Positions 16,148-24,953 of a DNA stretch of 64,000 bases are shown here, in pieces. The stretch is from Rhizobium leucaenae USDA 9039. GTDB taxonomy: Bacteria; Pseudomonadota; Alphaproteobacteria; Rhizobiales; Rhizobiaceae. The stretch covers positions 1 to 64,000 of the forward strand of contig NZ_AUFB01000021.1 of the NCBI RefSeq assembly GCF_000426285.1. The letters run 5' to 3'. Below the pieces are notes generated by a model that made no database searches, was not told the DNA's origin, and saw only the letters and a list, made by a program, of their open reading frames with translations. Made by a program: the position numbers and the translations under genes. The stretch's first letter is position 1, and every line of letters starts with the position of its first letter.

Positions 16148-17539
16148 TTACCGCACGCTCTGCCGGATATAATGATACAGCGCCCGGATCGCCTGCGCCT
16201 CGCCGCCGCCCGGCGAATGCGGGCGTTCGCTCTGTGCCCAGCCGAAGATGTCGAAATGCGCCCAGCTCGGCGTCTTCGTCACAAAGCGCTTGAGGAACAA
16301 AGCAGCGGTGATCGAGCCCGCCATGCCGCCGGCGGGGGCGTTGGTGATATCTGCGAATTTGGCACGGATATCCTTGTCATAGCCCATATAGAGCGGCATG
16401 CGCCACAAGGGGTCGTCGGTCTCCAGGCTGGCCTCAGTGAGATCGCGGGCGAGATCGTTGTCGTCGGTAAAGAAGGGCGGCAGGTCCGGGCCGAGTGCGA
16501 CACGGGCGGCGCCCGTCAGTGTCGCCATGTCGATCATCAGATCGGGTGCCTCTTCGTCTGCATAGGACAGTGCATCGGCGAGGATCAGCCGTCCCTCGGC
16601 GTCGGTATTGTCGATCTGCACGGTCAGGCCCTTGCGGCTCTTGTAGATGTCGCCCGGACGGAAAGCATTGGAAGAAATAGAGTTTTCGACGACCGGAATG
16701 ATGACGCGCAGATCGACCTTCAGCTTGGCATCCATGATCATCAAAGCCAGGCCCATGACATTGGCGCCGCCGCCCATATCCTTTTTCATCAGCAGCATGG
16801 AGGATGCCGGTTTGATGTCGAGGCCGCCGGTGTCGAAGCAGACGCCTTTGCCGACCAATGTAATGCGGCGATGACCCTTCTTGCCCCAGCGCAGTTCCAA
16901 GAGGCGCGGCGCATCGGCGCTGGCGCGGCCGACGGTGTGAACTAGCGGGAAATTCTCCTTCAGGAGGTCGTCGCCAACGATGACGGACACATCCGCCTTG
17001 TAGTGCGCGGCGAGCGCCCGGAAGGCTGCTTCGAGCTGTTCCGGTCCCATGTCGTTCGTCGGCGTGTTGATGAGGTCACGGGCGAGGAAGACGCCGGCGA
17101 GCTGGCGCTTGATGTCGGCCGCGTCCGCATCGCGTGGGATCATCAGCGTCGGCGGGTTTGCCTTTTCCGATTTGTAGCGCTCGAACCGGTAGCTGCCGAG
17201 GCCGAAGCCGAGCGAAAGCCGGTTTGCCGTGAGCGGCGCCGTCTCAATATGCCAATCGCCAGCCGGCAGGTTGCGCGCCAGTCTGCCGGTGAGGAAAGGC
17301 TGTTCCGAAGGGTTGGAGCCGAGGCCGAACAATGCGCCGCCGAGATGGCCCTCTTCGGTCGGAATCAATAGCAACGAGCCGCTGTCGGCCTTATAGCCGG
17401 CCTTGCGCGCCCAATCGAGCGCGATGGGATCGATGGTGCCGGTCTCGATATGTGCCGGAGTGACGGCAAAGATCGGCAGCGTCGCGCCACCCTTCGAATT
17501 GAAGGGGCTTGCACGCTCGATGTACTGATAGGGGGCCAT
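16148..17539 (-). CDS. Leucyl aminopeptidase (M17) family metallopeptidase
   Basis: 463 residues, cytosolic, close to the usual 460-500. Two-metal-site residues are present: K231 and D236 in LVGKGVCFDTGGLDIKP, D254 in KKDMGGGAN, and D313 and E315 in the signature NTDAEGRL, with the catalytic Arg317. It removes N-terminal residues from short peptides as a hexamer. The N-terminal third (residues 1-150) is the divergent M17 N-domain. It starts at ATG 17539 and is divergent from tadD. It is followed by palindromic repeats and then by MarR and NlpC/P60 genes on the same strand. Possible role in peptidoglycan-peptide or general peptide recycling. Confidence 0.92.
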   Translation of the reverse strand: MAPYQYIERASPFNSKGGATLPIFAVTPAHIETGTIDPIALDWARKAGYKADSGSLLLIPTEEGHLGGALFGLGSNPSEQPFLTGRLARNLPAGDWHIETAPLTANRLSLGFGLGSYRFERYKSEKANPPTLMIPRDADAADIKRQLAGVFLARDLINTPTNDMGPEQLEAAFRALAAHYKADVSVIVGDDLLKENFPLVHTVGRASADAPRLLELRWGKKGHRRITLVGKGVCFDTGGLDIKPASSMLLMKKDMGGGANVMGLALMIMDAKLKVDLRVIIPVVENSISSNAFRPGDIYKSRKGLTVQIDNTDAEGRLILADALSYADEEAPDLMIDMATLTGAARVALGPDLPPFFTDDNDLARDLTEASLETDDPLWRMPLYMGYDKDIRAKFADITNAPAGGMAGSITAALFLKRFVTKTPSWAHFDIFGWAQSERPHSPGGGEAQAIRALYHYIRQSVR

Positions 17540-17687
17540 AACTATCCTTTGGCAATGATTTCCGGGAATCGCGGATTAACTCTCTGTTAGGGTTAACAGA
17601 TTATTGCTGGAGCGAACATTGCGTCAAACCTTTCCCTGTTCCGATTTGAGGCCAGGCGCAGGACTCAGGCATTCCGGGATAGGCGCC

Positions 17688-18512
17688 ATGGCCACTTCGT
17701 CAACCACGTCGACATTCAAGACTTTCCTGCTCCGCGGTGCTTCGGCGGCGCTCATTGCGCTCGCACTCGCTGGCTGCTCGACGACCGGAAAAGACAAGAC
17801 GACAACCGGCTCGATTCCGACGATGTCGAAGCCGGTCGACACGATGAACGGTGCGGATCTCGCGCAGGCGACCCTTACCCTTGGTAAGGCCTATGACGCC
17901 AATCCGAAAGACCGGGACACCGGCATCAATTACGCCAATGCGCTGCGCATGAGCGGCCGCAACGATCAGGCACTTGCGGTCATGCAGCAGGTGGCGATCG
18001 CGCATCCCGATGACCGTGGCGTGCTGGCTGCCTATGGCAAGGCGCAGGCCGCCGCGGGGCAGCTTCAGGACGCGCTTTCGACCATCGACCGCGCACAGAC
18101 GCCGGATCGGCCGGATTGGCGGCTGGTTTCGGCCGAAGGCGCGATTCTCGATCAGCTCGGGCGCTCGACAGAGGCGCGCGGCAAATATCGCGACGCCCTG
18201 GTGTTGCAGCCGAACGAGCCGTCGATCCTTTCCAATCTCGGCATGTCCTATGTGCTGACCGGCGATCTGAAGTCGGCCGAGACCTATCTTCGCTCCGCCG
18301 TCAGCCAGCCGGCAGCCGACAGCCGCGTCCGCCAGAACCTGGCTCTCGTGGTGGGGCTGCAGGGCCGCTTTCCCGAAGCCGAGCAGATCGCCCGCCAGGA
18401 GTTGACACCGCAGCAGGCGAACGCCAATGTCGCCTATCTGCGCGCCATGCTGGCACAGCAGAATTCCTGGCAGAAACTCGCCGCCCGCGACGCCAAGAAA
18501 GCCGTCAACTAA
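17688..18512 (+). CDS. tadD: Flp pilus assembly lipoprotein TadD (TPR protein)
   Basis: About 274 residues from the ATG at 17688. An upstream in-frame start would put 28 unrelated residues before the signal peptide. The N-terminus ends in the lipobox LALAGC-STT, so it is a lipoprotein. The rest is tetratricopeptide repeats: YDANPKDRDTGINYANALRMSGRNDQALAVMQQ, LDQLGRSTEARGKYRDAL and SNLGMSYVLTGDLKSAETYLRSAV. TadD acts in the periplasm as a pilotin or assembly factor for the Tad secretin. It is encoded on the plus strand, separated from the minus-strand tad operon by a lysE-type gene, so it must be expressed from its own promoter. Confidence 0.87.
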   Translation: MATSSTTSTFKTFLLRGASAALIALALAGCSTTGKDKTTTGSIPTMSKPVDTMNGADLAQATLTLGKAYDANPKDRDTGINYANALRMSGRNDQALAVMQQVAIAHPDDRGVLAAYGKAQAAAGQLQDALSTIDRAQTPDRPDWRLVSAEGAILDQLGRSTEARGKYRDALVLQPNEPSILSNLGMSYVLTGDLKSAETYLRSAVSQPAADSRVRQNLALVVGLQGRFPEAEQIARQELTPQQANANVAYLRAMLAQQNSWQKLAARDAKKAVN

Positions 18513-18516
18513 GTCT

Positions 18517-19161
18517 TCACCGCCAGATATGCCGCGGCAGGCCCTCCGCTACGAGCCTAGCCCCGAGCGCGCCTATGACCGCGCCGGCAATCCTGTCGAT
18601 CCAGCGCTTGGCGCCGAGATAGAGCGCGCGCGGACGGTTCGACGAAAAGGCGATCGTCACCACCGTGTACCAGCTCACCTCGACGGCGAAGACCGCCAGC
18701 GGCACCGCGAGCATCAGCCCGGGAGCGGGTTCGGCCGGGAGAAGCGCTGCAAAAATGCTGCCGTAGAAAATGGCCGTTTTTGGATTACTGAGTTGCGTTC
18801 CCAGCGCGAACAAAAAATTGCGCCCAATGCTGCTGCCGGTCGGCGTGGCCGGGGCGTGGAGAGCGAGATCATGGGCGGCGCTCCGCCAAATGCGGATGCC
18901 GATATAGATCAGATACAGGCCGCCGGCGACCTTCAGGGTAAGATACAGCCATTCGACCTGCATCAGCAGCGCGTTCAAACCGAAAAGGGTCAAAGTCGCA
19001 AAGGTGACGCTGCCCACGCCCATACCGAGAGCGGCGGCAAGGCCGGCCTTGCGCGAGCGGGAAACGGCGATGCGGGACACAAGAACGAAACTCGGACCGG
19101 GACTGACCGCCCCGATGAAAACGGCAGCAACGATGCTGAAAAAGATGGCTATGGACGACAT
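18517..19161 (-). CDS. LysE/RhtB-family amino-acid exporter
   Basis: 214 residues with about six transmembrane helices. The N-terminus has the RhtB-family block AVFIGAVSPGPSFVLVSRIAVSRSRKAGLAAALGMGVGS, which is diagnostic. Later, GSSIGRNFLFALGTQLSNPKTAIFYGSIFAALLP is also conserved. Members export amino acids such as homoserine, threonine or lysine across the inner membrane. It is convergent with tadD (4-bp gap between stops) and interrupts the pilus region; there is no reason to link it functionally to pili. No regulator is adjacent. Substrate unknown. Confidence 0.92.
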   Translation of the reverse strand: MSSIAIFFSIVAAVFIGAVSPGPSFVLVSRIAVSRSRKAGLAAALGMGVGSVTFATLTLFGLNALLMQVEWLYLTLKVAGGLYLIYIGIRIWRSAAHDLALHAPATPTGSSIGRNFLFALGTQLSNPKTAIFYGSIFAALLPAEPAPGLMLAVPLAVFAVEVSWYTVVTIAFSSNRPRALYLGAKRWIDRIAGAVIGALGARLVAEGLPRHIWR

Positions 19162-19288
19162 GCAGATCCTCCCGACCTAGCGCCGAGGCGAGCGGCGCTT
19201 TCCTCCCGCGCCGATACCATGCACCTCGTCGCCCGTGACGCAGGATTGGAAACTAGCCACCTCCTACGCCGGCGGCAAGTTTTCTATC

Positions 19289-20269
19289 TCAGAATTTATC
19301 CATCACCTGAATAGCCGCCGGGCCAAGGATAACGGCCATGAGGACAGGCAGGAAGAAGACGATCATCGGCACGGTCAGCTTCGGCGGCAGGGCGGCCGCC
19401 TTCTTTTCCGCCTCGTTCATGCGTTCGTCGCGGCCTTCCTGTGCCAGCACGCGTAGCGCCTGCGAGATAGGTGTGCCGTAGCGCTCGGCCTGGATCAGAG
19501 CCTGCGTCACCGATTTGACGATTTCGATCTGCGTGCGGCTGGCGAGATTGTCGAAAGCCATGCGGCGATCCTGCAGGAAGGAGAGCTCCGCGGTGGTCAG
19601 CACCATTTCTTCGGCAAGGGGCGCCGATTGTTCCGCCATTTCCTCGGAGACGCGGCGCATGCCGGCTTCGATGGAAATGCCCGATTCCACACAGATCAGC
19701 ATCAGGTCGAGCGCATCCGGCCAGGCACGTTTGATGGATTTCTGCCGTTTGGTCACGCGATTGGAAATATAGATATTCGGTGCATAAAAACCGAGATAGG
19801 CAGTGCCGATAACGCCGAGAAGGCGGATCGCGAACGGCTTGGCGGCGAAGTAGCCGAGGACGAAAACGAAAATGACGGCAACCATCAAAAACAGGAACGG
19901 CAACAGAAAACGCGCCACCAGGAACATGTTCAGTGCATTTTCCGAGCGCAGCCCGGCGGCTCGCAGTCGGTTGACCGTATTGGCATCGACGAGAGCATTG
20001 CGCAGATTGAAGCGCTCGACGATCTGACGGACATTGCGGTTGTTCTGGCTGCGCAGCGAGGCCTTGCCGCTGTCGGCGCTCAAGCGGGCGCGTTCCCGGG
20101 CGCGGATTTGTTCGCGCTCGGTGGACACAGCCTTCATGCGCTTGTTGAGATCGCCGCGCTCCAGGAAGGGCACGGCAATCGTGTAGAAGGTGGCGAAGAC
20201 GGCAATCGCGACGAAGACGGCGAGAATCGTCCCGGGATCGGTCAATCTACTGGCGAAATCGGAGGACAT
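19289..20269 (-). CDS. tadC: Tad pilus inner-membrane platform protein TadC
   Basis: 326 residues with a T2SSF-type domain (residues 160-300) flanked by transmembrane helices; DALDLMLICVESGISIEAGMRRVSEEM and RYGTPISQALRVLAQEGRDERMNEAEKKAAALPPKL are the conserved blocks. With TadB it forms the inner-membrane platform on which the CpaF ATPase drives Flp polymerisation. It starts 19 bp after the tadB stop and is the last gene of the minus-strand cpa/tad operon. Length is normal, with no sign of decay. Confidence 0.92.
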   Translation of the reverse strand: MSSDFASRLTDPGTILAVFVAIAVFATFYTIAVPFLERGDLNKRMKAVSTEREQIRARERARLSADSGKASLRSQNNRNVRQIVERFNLRNALVDANTVNRLRAAGLRSENALNMFLVARFLLPFLFLMVAVIFVFVLGYFAAKPFAIRLLGVIGTAYLGFYAPNIYISNRVTKRQKSIKRAWPDALDLMLICVESGISIEAGMRRVSEEMAEQSAPLAEEMVLTTAELSFLQDRRMAFDNLASRTQIEIVKSVTQALIQAERYGTPISQALRVLAQEGRDERMNEAEKKAAALPPKLTVPMIVFFLPVLMAVILGPAAIQVMDKF

Positions 20270-20288
20270 GGCTCGGCGTCTCCTTCGG

Positions 20289-21296
20289 TCAAATCTCGAA
20301 ATTGACCATGTTGCGCATGATGTAGATGCCGAAGGACATCCAGATGCCGGCGGCCCCCAGGATCAAATGGCCGCGCGGATCGGTGAAGAGGATCATCATG
20401 TATTGCGGCGAGGTCAGATAGACGAGCGTCGCGACGATGAAGGGCAGCGAGCCGATGATGACGGCCGAAGCCTTTGCTTCCATCGACAGGGCGGTGACCT
20501 TGGCTTTCATCTTCTTGCGCTCGCGCAGCACGCGCGCGAGGTTGCCCAGCGCTTCGGACAGGTTGCCGCCGGCCTGCGCCTGGATGGCGATGACGATCGA
20601 GAAGAAGTTCACCTCCTGCAACGGCATATGGTTCCTCATGCGCGCGCAGGCATCGGGCATGCTGAGACCGACCTGTTGGGCTTCGACGACGCGGCGGAAC
20701 TCGGATTTTACCGGTTCGCGCGCCTCGCTCGCCACGAGCCGCACGGCGTCATTGAGCGGCAGGCCCGAGCGGATCGAGCGGGTGATGAGATCGAGCGCAT
20801 TGGGGAATTCATCCAGGAACTTGTTCTGCCGGCGCTTGATGAGGAAACCGATGACCCAGCGCGGCAGGCCAAAGGCCGCGGCGAAAGGAAGGCCGGCGAC
20901 GACGGCAAGCGGCGCGCCAACCAGGAAGACGACAAACATGACGAAAAAGCCGAACAGCACGCTGAAGAGATAGAAGCGCGCTGGTGTCACCGGTAGGCCG
21001 GCCTGCCCGAGGCGCATCTTTAGCGACTGCTTCTGCTTGGTGTTCTCCAATTGGCGCTTTTCCAGATCCTTCAGCGAATCCTGCACCGATTTGCGCCGTT
21101 TCGACATTTCCTGCACGCGGTCGCGCGCCGCCTTGACCTTCACGCGGTCGGTCTCGGCCGATTTGATCCGGTTGACGCGACTGTCGGCCTTTTTTTGCGC
21201 TTCGATCCGGGAATAGAGAATACCGTAACAGACAGCGGCCGCGGAGACGGCTGCGAGCACGACAATCAGAAGCACCACCGGATCGACACCGAACAT
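20289..21296 (-). CDS. tadB: Tad pilus inner-membrane platform protein TadB
   Basis: 335 residues from ATG 21296 (MFGVDPVVLLIVVLAAVSAA). A longer frame into cpaF is available but would add 49 residues with no membrane or family character. Features in order: an N-terminal transmembrane helix, a charged linker predicted as coiled coil (residues 30-90), two helices, the T2SSF domain (DEFPNALDLITRSIRSGLPLNDAVRLVA to QAQAGGNLSEALGNLARVLRER), and C-terminal helices. It pairs with TadC. Spacing is 10 bp from the cpaF stop. Confidence 0.92.
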   Translation of the reverse strand: MFGVDPVVLLIVVLAAVSAAAVCYGILYSRIEAQKKADSRVNRIKSAETDRVKVKAARDRVQEMSKRRKSVQDSLKDLEKRQLENTKQKQSLKMRLGQAGLPVTPARFYLFSVLFGFFVMFVVFLVGAPLAVVAGLPFAAAFGLPRWVIGFLIKRRQNKFLDEFPNALDLITRSIRSGLPLNDAVRLVASEAREPVKSEFRRVVEAQQVGLSMPDACARMRNHMPLQEVNFFSIVIAIQAQAGGNLSEALGNLARVLRERKKMKAKVTALSMEAKASAVIIGSLPFIVATLVYLTSPQYMMILFTDPRGHLILGAAGIWMSFGIYIMRNMVNFEI

Positions 21297-21306
21297 CGGG
21301 AAAGTC

Positions 21307-22788
21307 CTATTTCGACTTGTTTTCCATTTCGTCGAGGGCGGCCGCCAGACGCTTTTCCTCGTTATAATAGCGGGCGCGGTCCCAGAAGTTCGGCTTGCCG
21401 ATACCGGTCGACATATGCCGTCCGATGATCTTGCCGCCAGCATCTTCGCCTTCGATCTCGTAGCGCATCAGGTCCTGCGTGATGATCACATCGCCTTCCA
21501 TGCCCATCACCTCGGTGATCTGTGTGATGCGGCGCGAACCGTCGCGCAAGCGGGCGGCCTGGATGACCACGTCGACAGAGGTGGAGATGATCTCGCGCAC
21601 CGTCTTTGCCGGCAGGCTGAAGCCGCCCATGGCGATCATCGATTCCATACGGCTCAGGCACTCGCGCGGCGTATTGGCGTGGATCGTGCCCATCGAGCCG
21701 TCATGGCCGGTATTCATCGCCTGCAACAGATCGAAGACTTCCGGTCCGCGCACTTCGCCGACGATGATGCGTTCAGGACGCATACGCAGGCAGTTCTTGA
21801 CGAGATCGCGCATGGTGATCTCACCCTCGCCTTCGATGTTCGGAGGGCGGGTTTCCAGGCGGACGACATGCGGCTGCTGCAATTGCAGTTCGGCTGTGTC
21901 TTCGCAGGTGATGACGCGCTCGTCGCGGTCGATGTAATTGGTCAGGCAGTTCAAAAGCGTTGTCTTGCCCGAGCCGGTACCGCCGGAAATGACGACATTG
22001 CAGCGAACGCGGCCGATGATCTGCAACAGCGTGGCGCCCTCCGGCGTGATGGCGCCGAAGCGGACGAGCTGGTCGAGCGTCAGCTTGTCCTTCTTGAATT
22101 TGCGGATGGTGAGCGCCGGGCCATCGATCGACAGCGGCGGTGCGATGACGTTGACGCGCGATCCGTCCGGCAGGCGGGCATCGCAGATCGGACTGGATTC
22201 GTCGACGCGGCGGCCGACCTGGCTGACGATACGCTGGCAGATCGAAAGGAGCTGGGCATTGTCGCGGAAGCGGATTTCCGATTCCACCGTCTTGCCGCCC
22301 ACTTCGATGAACGTCTGGCCGGCGCCGTTGACCATGATGTCGGCGATATCGTCGCGGGCAAGCAGCGGCTCGAGCGGACCGTAACCGAGCACGTCGTTGC
22401 AGATATCCTCGAGCAGCTCTTCCTGCTCGGAGATCGACATCGCGAAATTCTTGATGGTGATGATGTCATTGACGATGTCGCGGATTTCCTCGCGCGCCGC
22501 CTCGGCATCGAGCTTGGCGAGCTGCGACAGGTCGATCGTATCGATCAGAGCGGAAAACACCTGCGACTTGGTGTCGTAATATTCTTCGGTGCGCGCCGGC
22601 CGGCGGCGTGTCGGCGTCTGCATCGAAGGCGGCGCCACCTGCTGGCGTTGTTGCGATCCCTCGCGCGCCGGCTCCACCAGCACGGTCGATGCCGCAGGCG
22701 CAGGAGCAGACGGTGCGCGCGGCGACGACGGCGGAGGCGTCACGCCGCCGCTCTTTGCAGGACCTTCATTTCCGCGTCTGCCAAACAT
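21307..22788 (-). CDS. cpaF: Tad pilus assembly ATPase CpaF/TadA
   Basis: 493 residues, cytosolic. Residues 1-65 are a Pro/Ala/Ser-rich low-complexity N-terminus; residues 70-250 are the T2SSE N-terminal domain; the Walker A is GGTGSGKTT at 269-277; the Walker B region is RPERIIVGEVRGPE, followed by HDGSMGTIHANTPREC. It hydrolyses ATP as a hexamer to power extension, and in this family retraction, of Flp pili. The upstream gap to cpaE (81 bp) is filled by a dispersed palindromic element. It is the most conserved member of the locus. Confidence 0.95.
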   Translation of the reverse strand: MFGRRGNEGPAKSGGVTPPPSSPRAPSAPAPAASTVLVEPAREGSQQRQQVAPPSMQTPTRRRPARTEEYYDTKSQVFSALIDTIDLSQLAKLDAEAAREEIRDIVNDIITIKNFAMSISEQEELLEDICNDVLGYGPLEPLLARDDIADIMVNGAGQTFIEVGGKTVESEIRFRDNAQLLSICQRIVSQVGRRVDESSPICDARLPDGSRVNVIAPPLSIDGPALTIRKFKKDKLTLDQLVRFGAITPEGATLLQIIGRVRCNVVISGGTGSGKTTLLNCLTNYIDRDERVITCEDTAELQLQQPHVVRLETRPPNIEGEGEITMRDLVKNCLRMRPERIIVGEVRGPEVFDLLQAMNTGHDGSMGTIHANTPRECLSRMESMIAMGGFSLPAKTVREIISTSVDVVIQAARLRDGSRRITQITEVMGMEGDVIITQDLMRYEIEGEDAGGKIIGRHMSTGIGKPNFWDRARYYNEEKRLAAALDEMENKSK

Positions 22789-22807
22789 GCCGTCGATCCA
22801 ATTCTAC

Positions 22808-22862
22808 GCTAGAGCATGATCTCAAAAACACGAACCGGCCTTCGAACGAGATCACGCGACAT
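22808..22862. repeat. Dispersed repeat between cpaE and cpaF
   Basis: The sequence starts TAGAGCATGATCTC and folds through GATCTC (22818-22823) with GAGATC (22848-22853). Its form (AGAGCATGAT, AAAACACGAACCGG, then the complement of the start) resembles a common Rhizobium intergenic element beginning AGAGCATGATC. It lies inside an operon, where it may affect mRNA stability or stop part of the transcripts. Family assignment is from memory. Confidence 0.5.
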
Positions 22863-22869
22863 CAAACAA

Positions 22870-24141
22870 TTACTTCCGCTTGAGGAGACCCAGCAGGCCG
22901 CCCTTCTTCGCCTTCTTCAGCGCAATGCGCCCGGTAACGATGTGCGATATCTGCGAGAAGGTCTCGGCGACCGGTGATTTCGGATCGGTCTCCGAAATCA
23001 TGCGGCCGCTGTTGGCGGCATTGCCGAACAGGTTGATATCGAAGGGAATGATGGCGATCGGGTCGATCTCCAGCGGCTCGCAGAACTCCGAGGGACCGAT
23101 TTCCGGGCGCTTCGGCATACCGACCTGATTGAGGATGAGATGCGGGGTCTTGTCGTTGGGGCGGAGTTTGCGCAGCGCATCCAGCATGTTTTTGGCGTTG
23201 CGCAGATTGGCAAGGTCGGGTGCCGCGCAAATCACGACTTCGTCGACGGCCGAAAGCACGGAGCGCGTCCATTCCGTCCAGAGATGCGGCACGTCGAGCA
23301 CGCTCACCGGCGCGCTGCGCTGCAGAACGTCGAGCACGGGCTGAAAGGCCTGACCGTCGAAATCATAAGCGCGATCGAGCATGGAGGGGGCGGCGAGCAG
23401 CGACAGGTGTTGCGAACATTTGGTCAGCAGGCGGTCGAGGAAAACCTCGTCGAGACGCTCCGGCGCATAGACCGCCTCCGCAATGCCTTGCGCCGGGTCC
23501 TGATCGAAATCGATATTGGCGGTGCCATACGGCAGGTCGAGATCGGCGAGAATCGTCTCGGTGGAAAACAGGTTCGAGATGCCGAAGGCGCAATTATGGG
23601 CGATGGTTGACGCCCCTACCCCGCCTTTGGCGCCGATGAAGGCGACGCTGCGGCCGAGCGGCTCGGCATCGGGATCGACGAAGATCGCCGTCATCGCCGC
23701 CATGACATCGGTCATGGCGACCGGCTGGACCATATATTCGGAAATACCGTTGCGGATCAGTTCGCGATAGAGGCCGATATCATTGTGATGGCCGACGATC
23801 ACCACCTTGGTGCTGGGATCGCAGACGGCGGCGAGCGGCGCAAGTTCTGCCAGCAGATTGCCGGGATTGGCCCGGGTTTCCAGAATGATCAGATTGGGCG
23901 TCGGCGTCGAGGCGAACATGTTTGCCGCCGCCGCCGTGCTGCCGCTGGTGATTCTCAGGCTGACCTTGGACATGCGCCGATCATTGGCGCATCGGTCCAT
24001 CACCTGCTGCAACTGCTCGCTTTCGCAAAAGGCATGCACGGAGATGCGCGGCAATGGCCGCATGTTCTCGAGATCGCCCGTGCGGGGCGCGTCCTCGGCC
24101 TCCACCTCGGGCTTTCTGATATCGTAGTTGATAGCGCTCAT
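22870..24141 (-). CDS. cpaE: Tad pilus localisation ATPase CpaE/TadZ
   Basis: 423 residues. Residues 30-155 are a response-regulator-like receiver domain lacking the normal phospho-acceptor pattern (PNLIILETRANPGNLLAEL). From 165 on it is a MinD/ParA-type ATPase with the deviant P-loop AFIGAKGGVGASTIAHN (170-180). Members place the pilus machine at the cell pole. The C-terminus is very basic (KKAKKGGLLGLLKRK), which could help membrane association, like the amphipathic tail of MinD. It lies between cpaD and cpaF on the minus strand with short gaps. Confidence 0.92.
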   Translation of the reverse strand: MSAINYDIRKPEVEAEDAPRTGDLENMRPLPRISVHAFCESEQLQQVMDRCANDRRMSKVSLRITSGSTAAAANMFASTPTPNLIILETRANPGNLLAELAPLAAVCDPSTKVVIVGHHNDIGLYRELIRNGISEYMVQPVAMTDVMAAMTAIFVDPDAEPLGRSVAFIGAKGGVGASTIAHNCAFGISNLFSTETILADLDLPYGTANIDFDQDPAQGIAEAVYAPERLDEVFLDRLLTKCSQHLSLLAAPSMLDRAYDFDGQAFQPVLDVLQRSAPVSVLDVPHLWTEWTRSVLSAVDEVVICAAPDLANLRNAKNMLDALRKLRPNDKTPHLILNQVGMPKRPEIGPSEFCEPLEIDPIAIIPFDINLFGNAANSGRMISETDPKSPVAETFSQISHIVTGRIALKKAKKGGLLGLLKRK

Positions 24142-24178
24142 GATTCTATCCTGTTCCGCCGGCCGGTTATCCTCATGC

Positions 24179-24940
24179 TCAGGAACCGCTGCTAAAGCCG
24201 CCGATCGTCGCCGTGCTGGTCGGGACGGAGCCGCTGCGGTAATTGTCGATCACCTTGCTGCGCTGGTCGGCATCGATCGGCGTCGCAGCGCGCGGCGCGA
24301 TGAGGTCGGTTGGATTGGCGACCTGCGCTGCGAGGTTGTTCTGGGTGGCGCAGCCGAAATTGTAGTAATTCTGATTGTCGAAGGCGTTGGCCGACAGATC
24401 TTCCGGCCACTGGCCGCAGGCATTGGTGGTCGCCGTCGTCGCCATGAAGCGCAAACGGATCGGCGCGGCATCGCCGGGACCGCTGGTTTGATAATAGTTC
24501 TCGACAATACGCGCTGATGGGATACCGCTTGCTACAAGCTCCTGCCGGATCTGCCGGCGCACTGCGGAAATCCCAGGCGAGTTGGCCGAACCGCCGGGCG
24601 CCAGGATCTCGACAGTGCCGGAAGCATGCGCCTTATAATCCTGCACGAAGCCGCGAACCGTGTCGCGAGCGCCGGTCGTTATACGGCGGTCGCCCGCAAT
24701 GACGGGAATGTCGACATGATGTTCCTTCTCAGTCAGCACGATGGGGTGGCGCTGACGATAGTCGTCGGAAACGGCGCTGGTTGTCATGCCATCCGGCGAA
24801 CCCGCACATCCGGTAACGGCGGAAGCCATCATGATCAAGGCCAGGGCGGCAAATCGCGGCCTAGTGATACGGGGCGCATTGCGATCGAGGCTGGCCATTT
24901 TTTGGTCTCTCGTTGTTCCGGTTAAAAAGGGATGCGTCAT
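24179..24940 (-). CDS. cpaD: Tad pilus assembly lipoprotein CpaD
   Basis: About 253 residues from ATG 24940, chosen because GAGGGGAG precedes it at normal spacing, 14 bp after the cpaC stop; ATG 24898 (MASLDRNAP) is an alternative. The signal peptide ends in a lipobox, SAVTGC-AGS. The mature part matches the CpaD domain: HPIVLTEKEHHVDIPV, a periplasmic OmpA-like fold region, and FGCATQNNLAAQVANPTDLIAPR, which is strongly conserved in CpaD proteins. It is thought to work with the CpaC secretin at the outer membrane. Confidence 0.9.
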   Translation of the reverse strand: MTHPFLTGTTRDQKMASLDRNAPRITRPRFAALALIMMASAVTGCAGSPDGMTTSAVSDDYRQRHPIVLTEKEHHVDIPVIAGDRRITTGARDTVRGFVQDYKAHASGTVEILAPGGSANSPGISAVRRQIRQELVASGIPSARIVENYYQTSGPGDAAPIRLRFMATTATTNACGQWPEDLSANAFDNQNYYNFGCATQNNLAAQVANPTDLIAPRAATPIDADQRSKVIDNYRSGSVPTSTATIGGFSSGS

Positions 24941-24953
24941 GGTCCGTCTCCCC

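Noticed and set aside
21415..22812. 465-codon plus-strand frame opposite cpaF
   Set aside because: cpaF has all ATPase motifs. The antisense frame has none, and a repetitive Arg tail.
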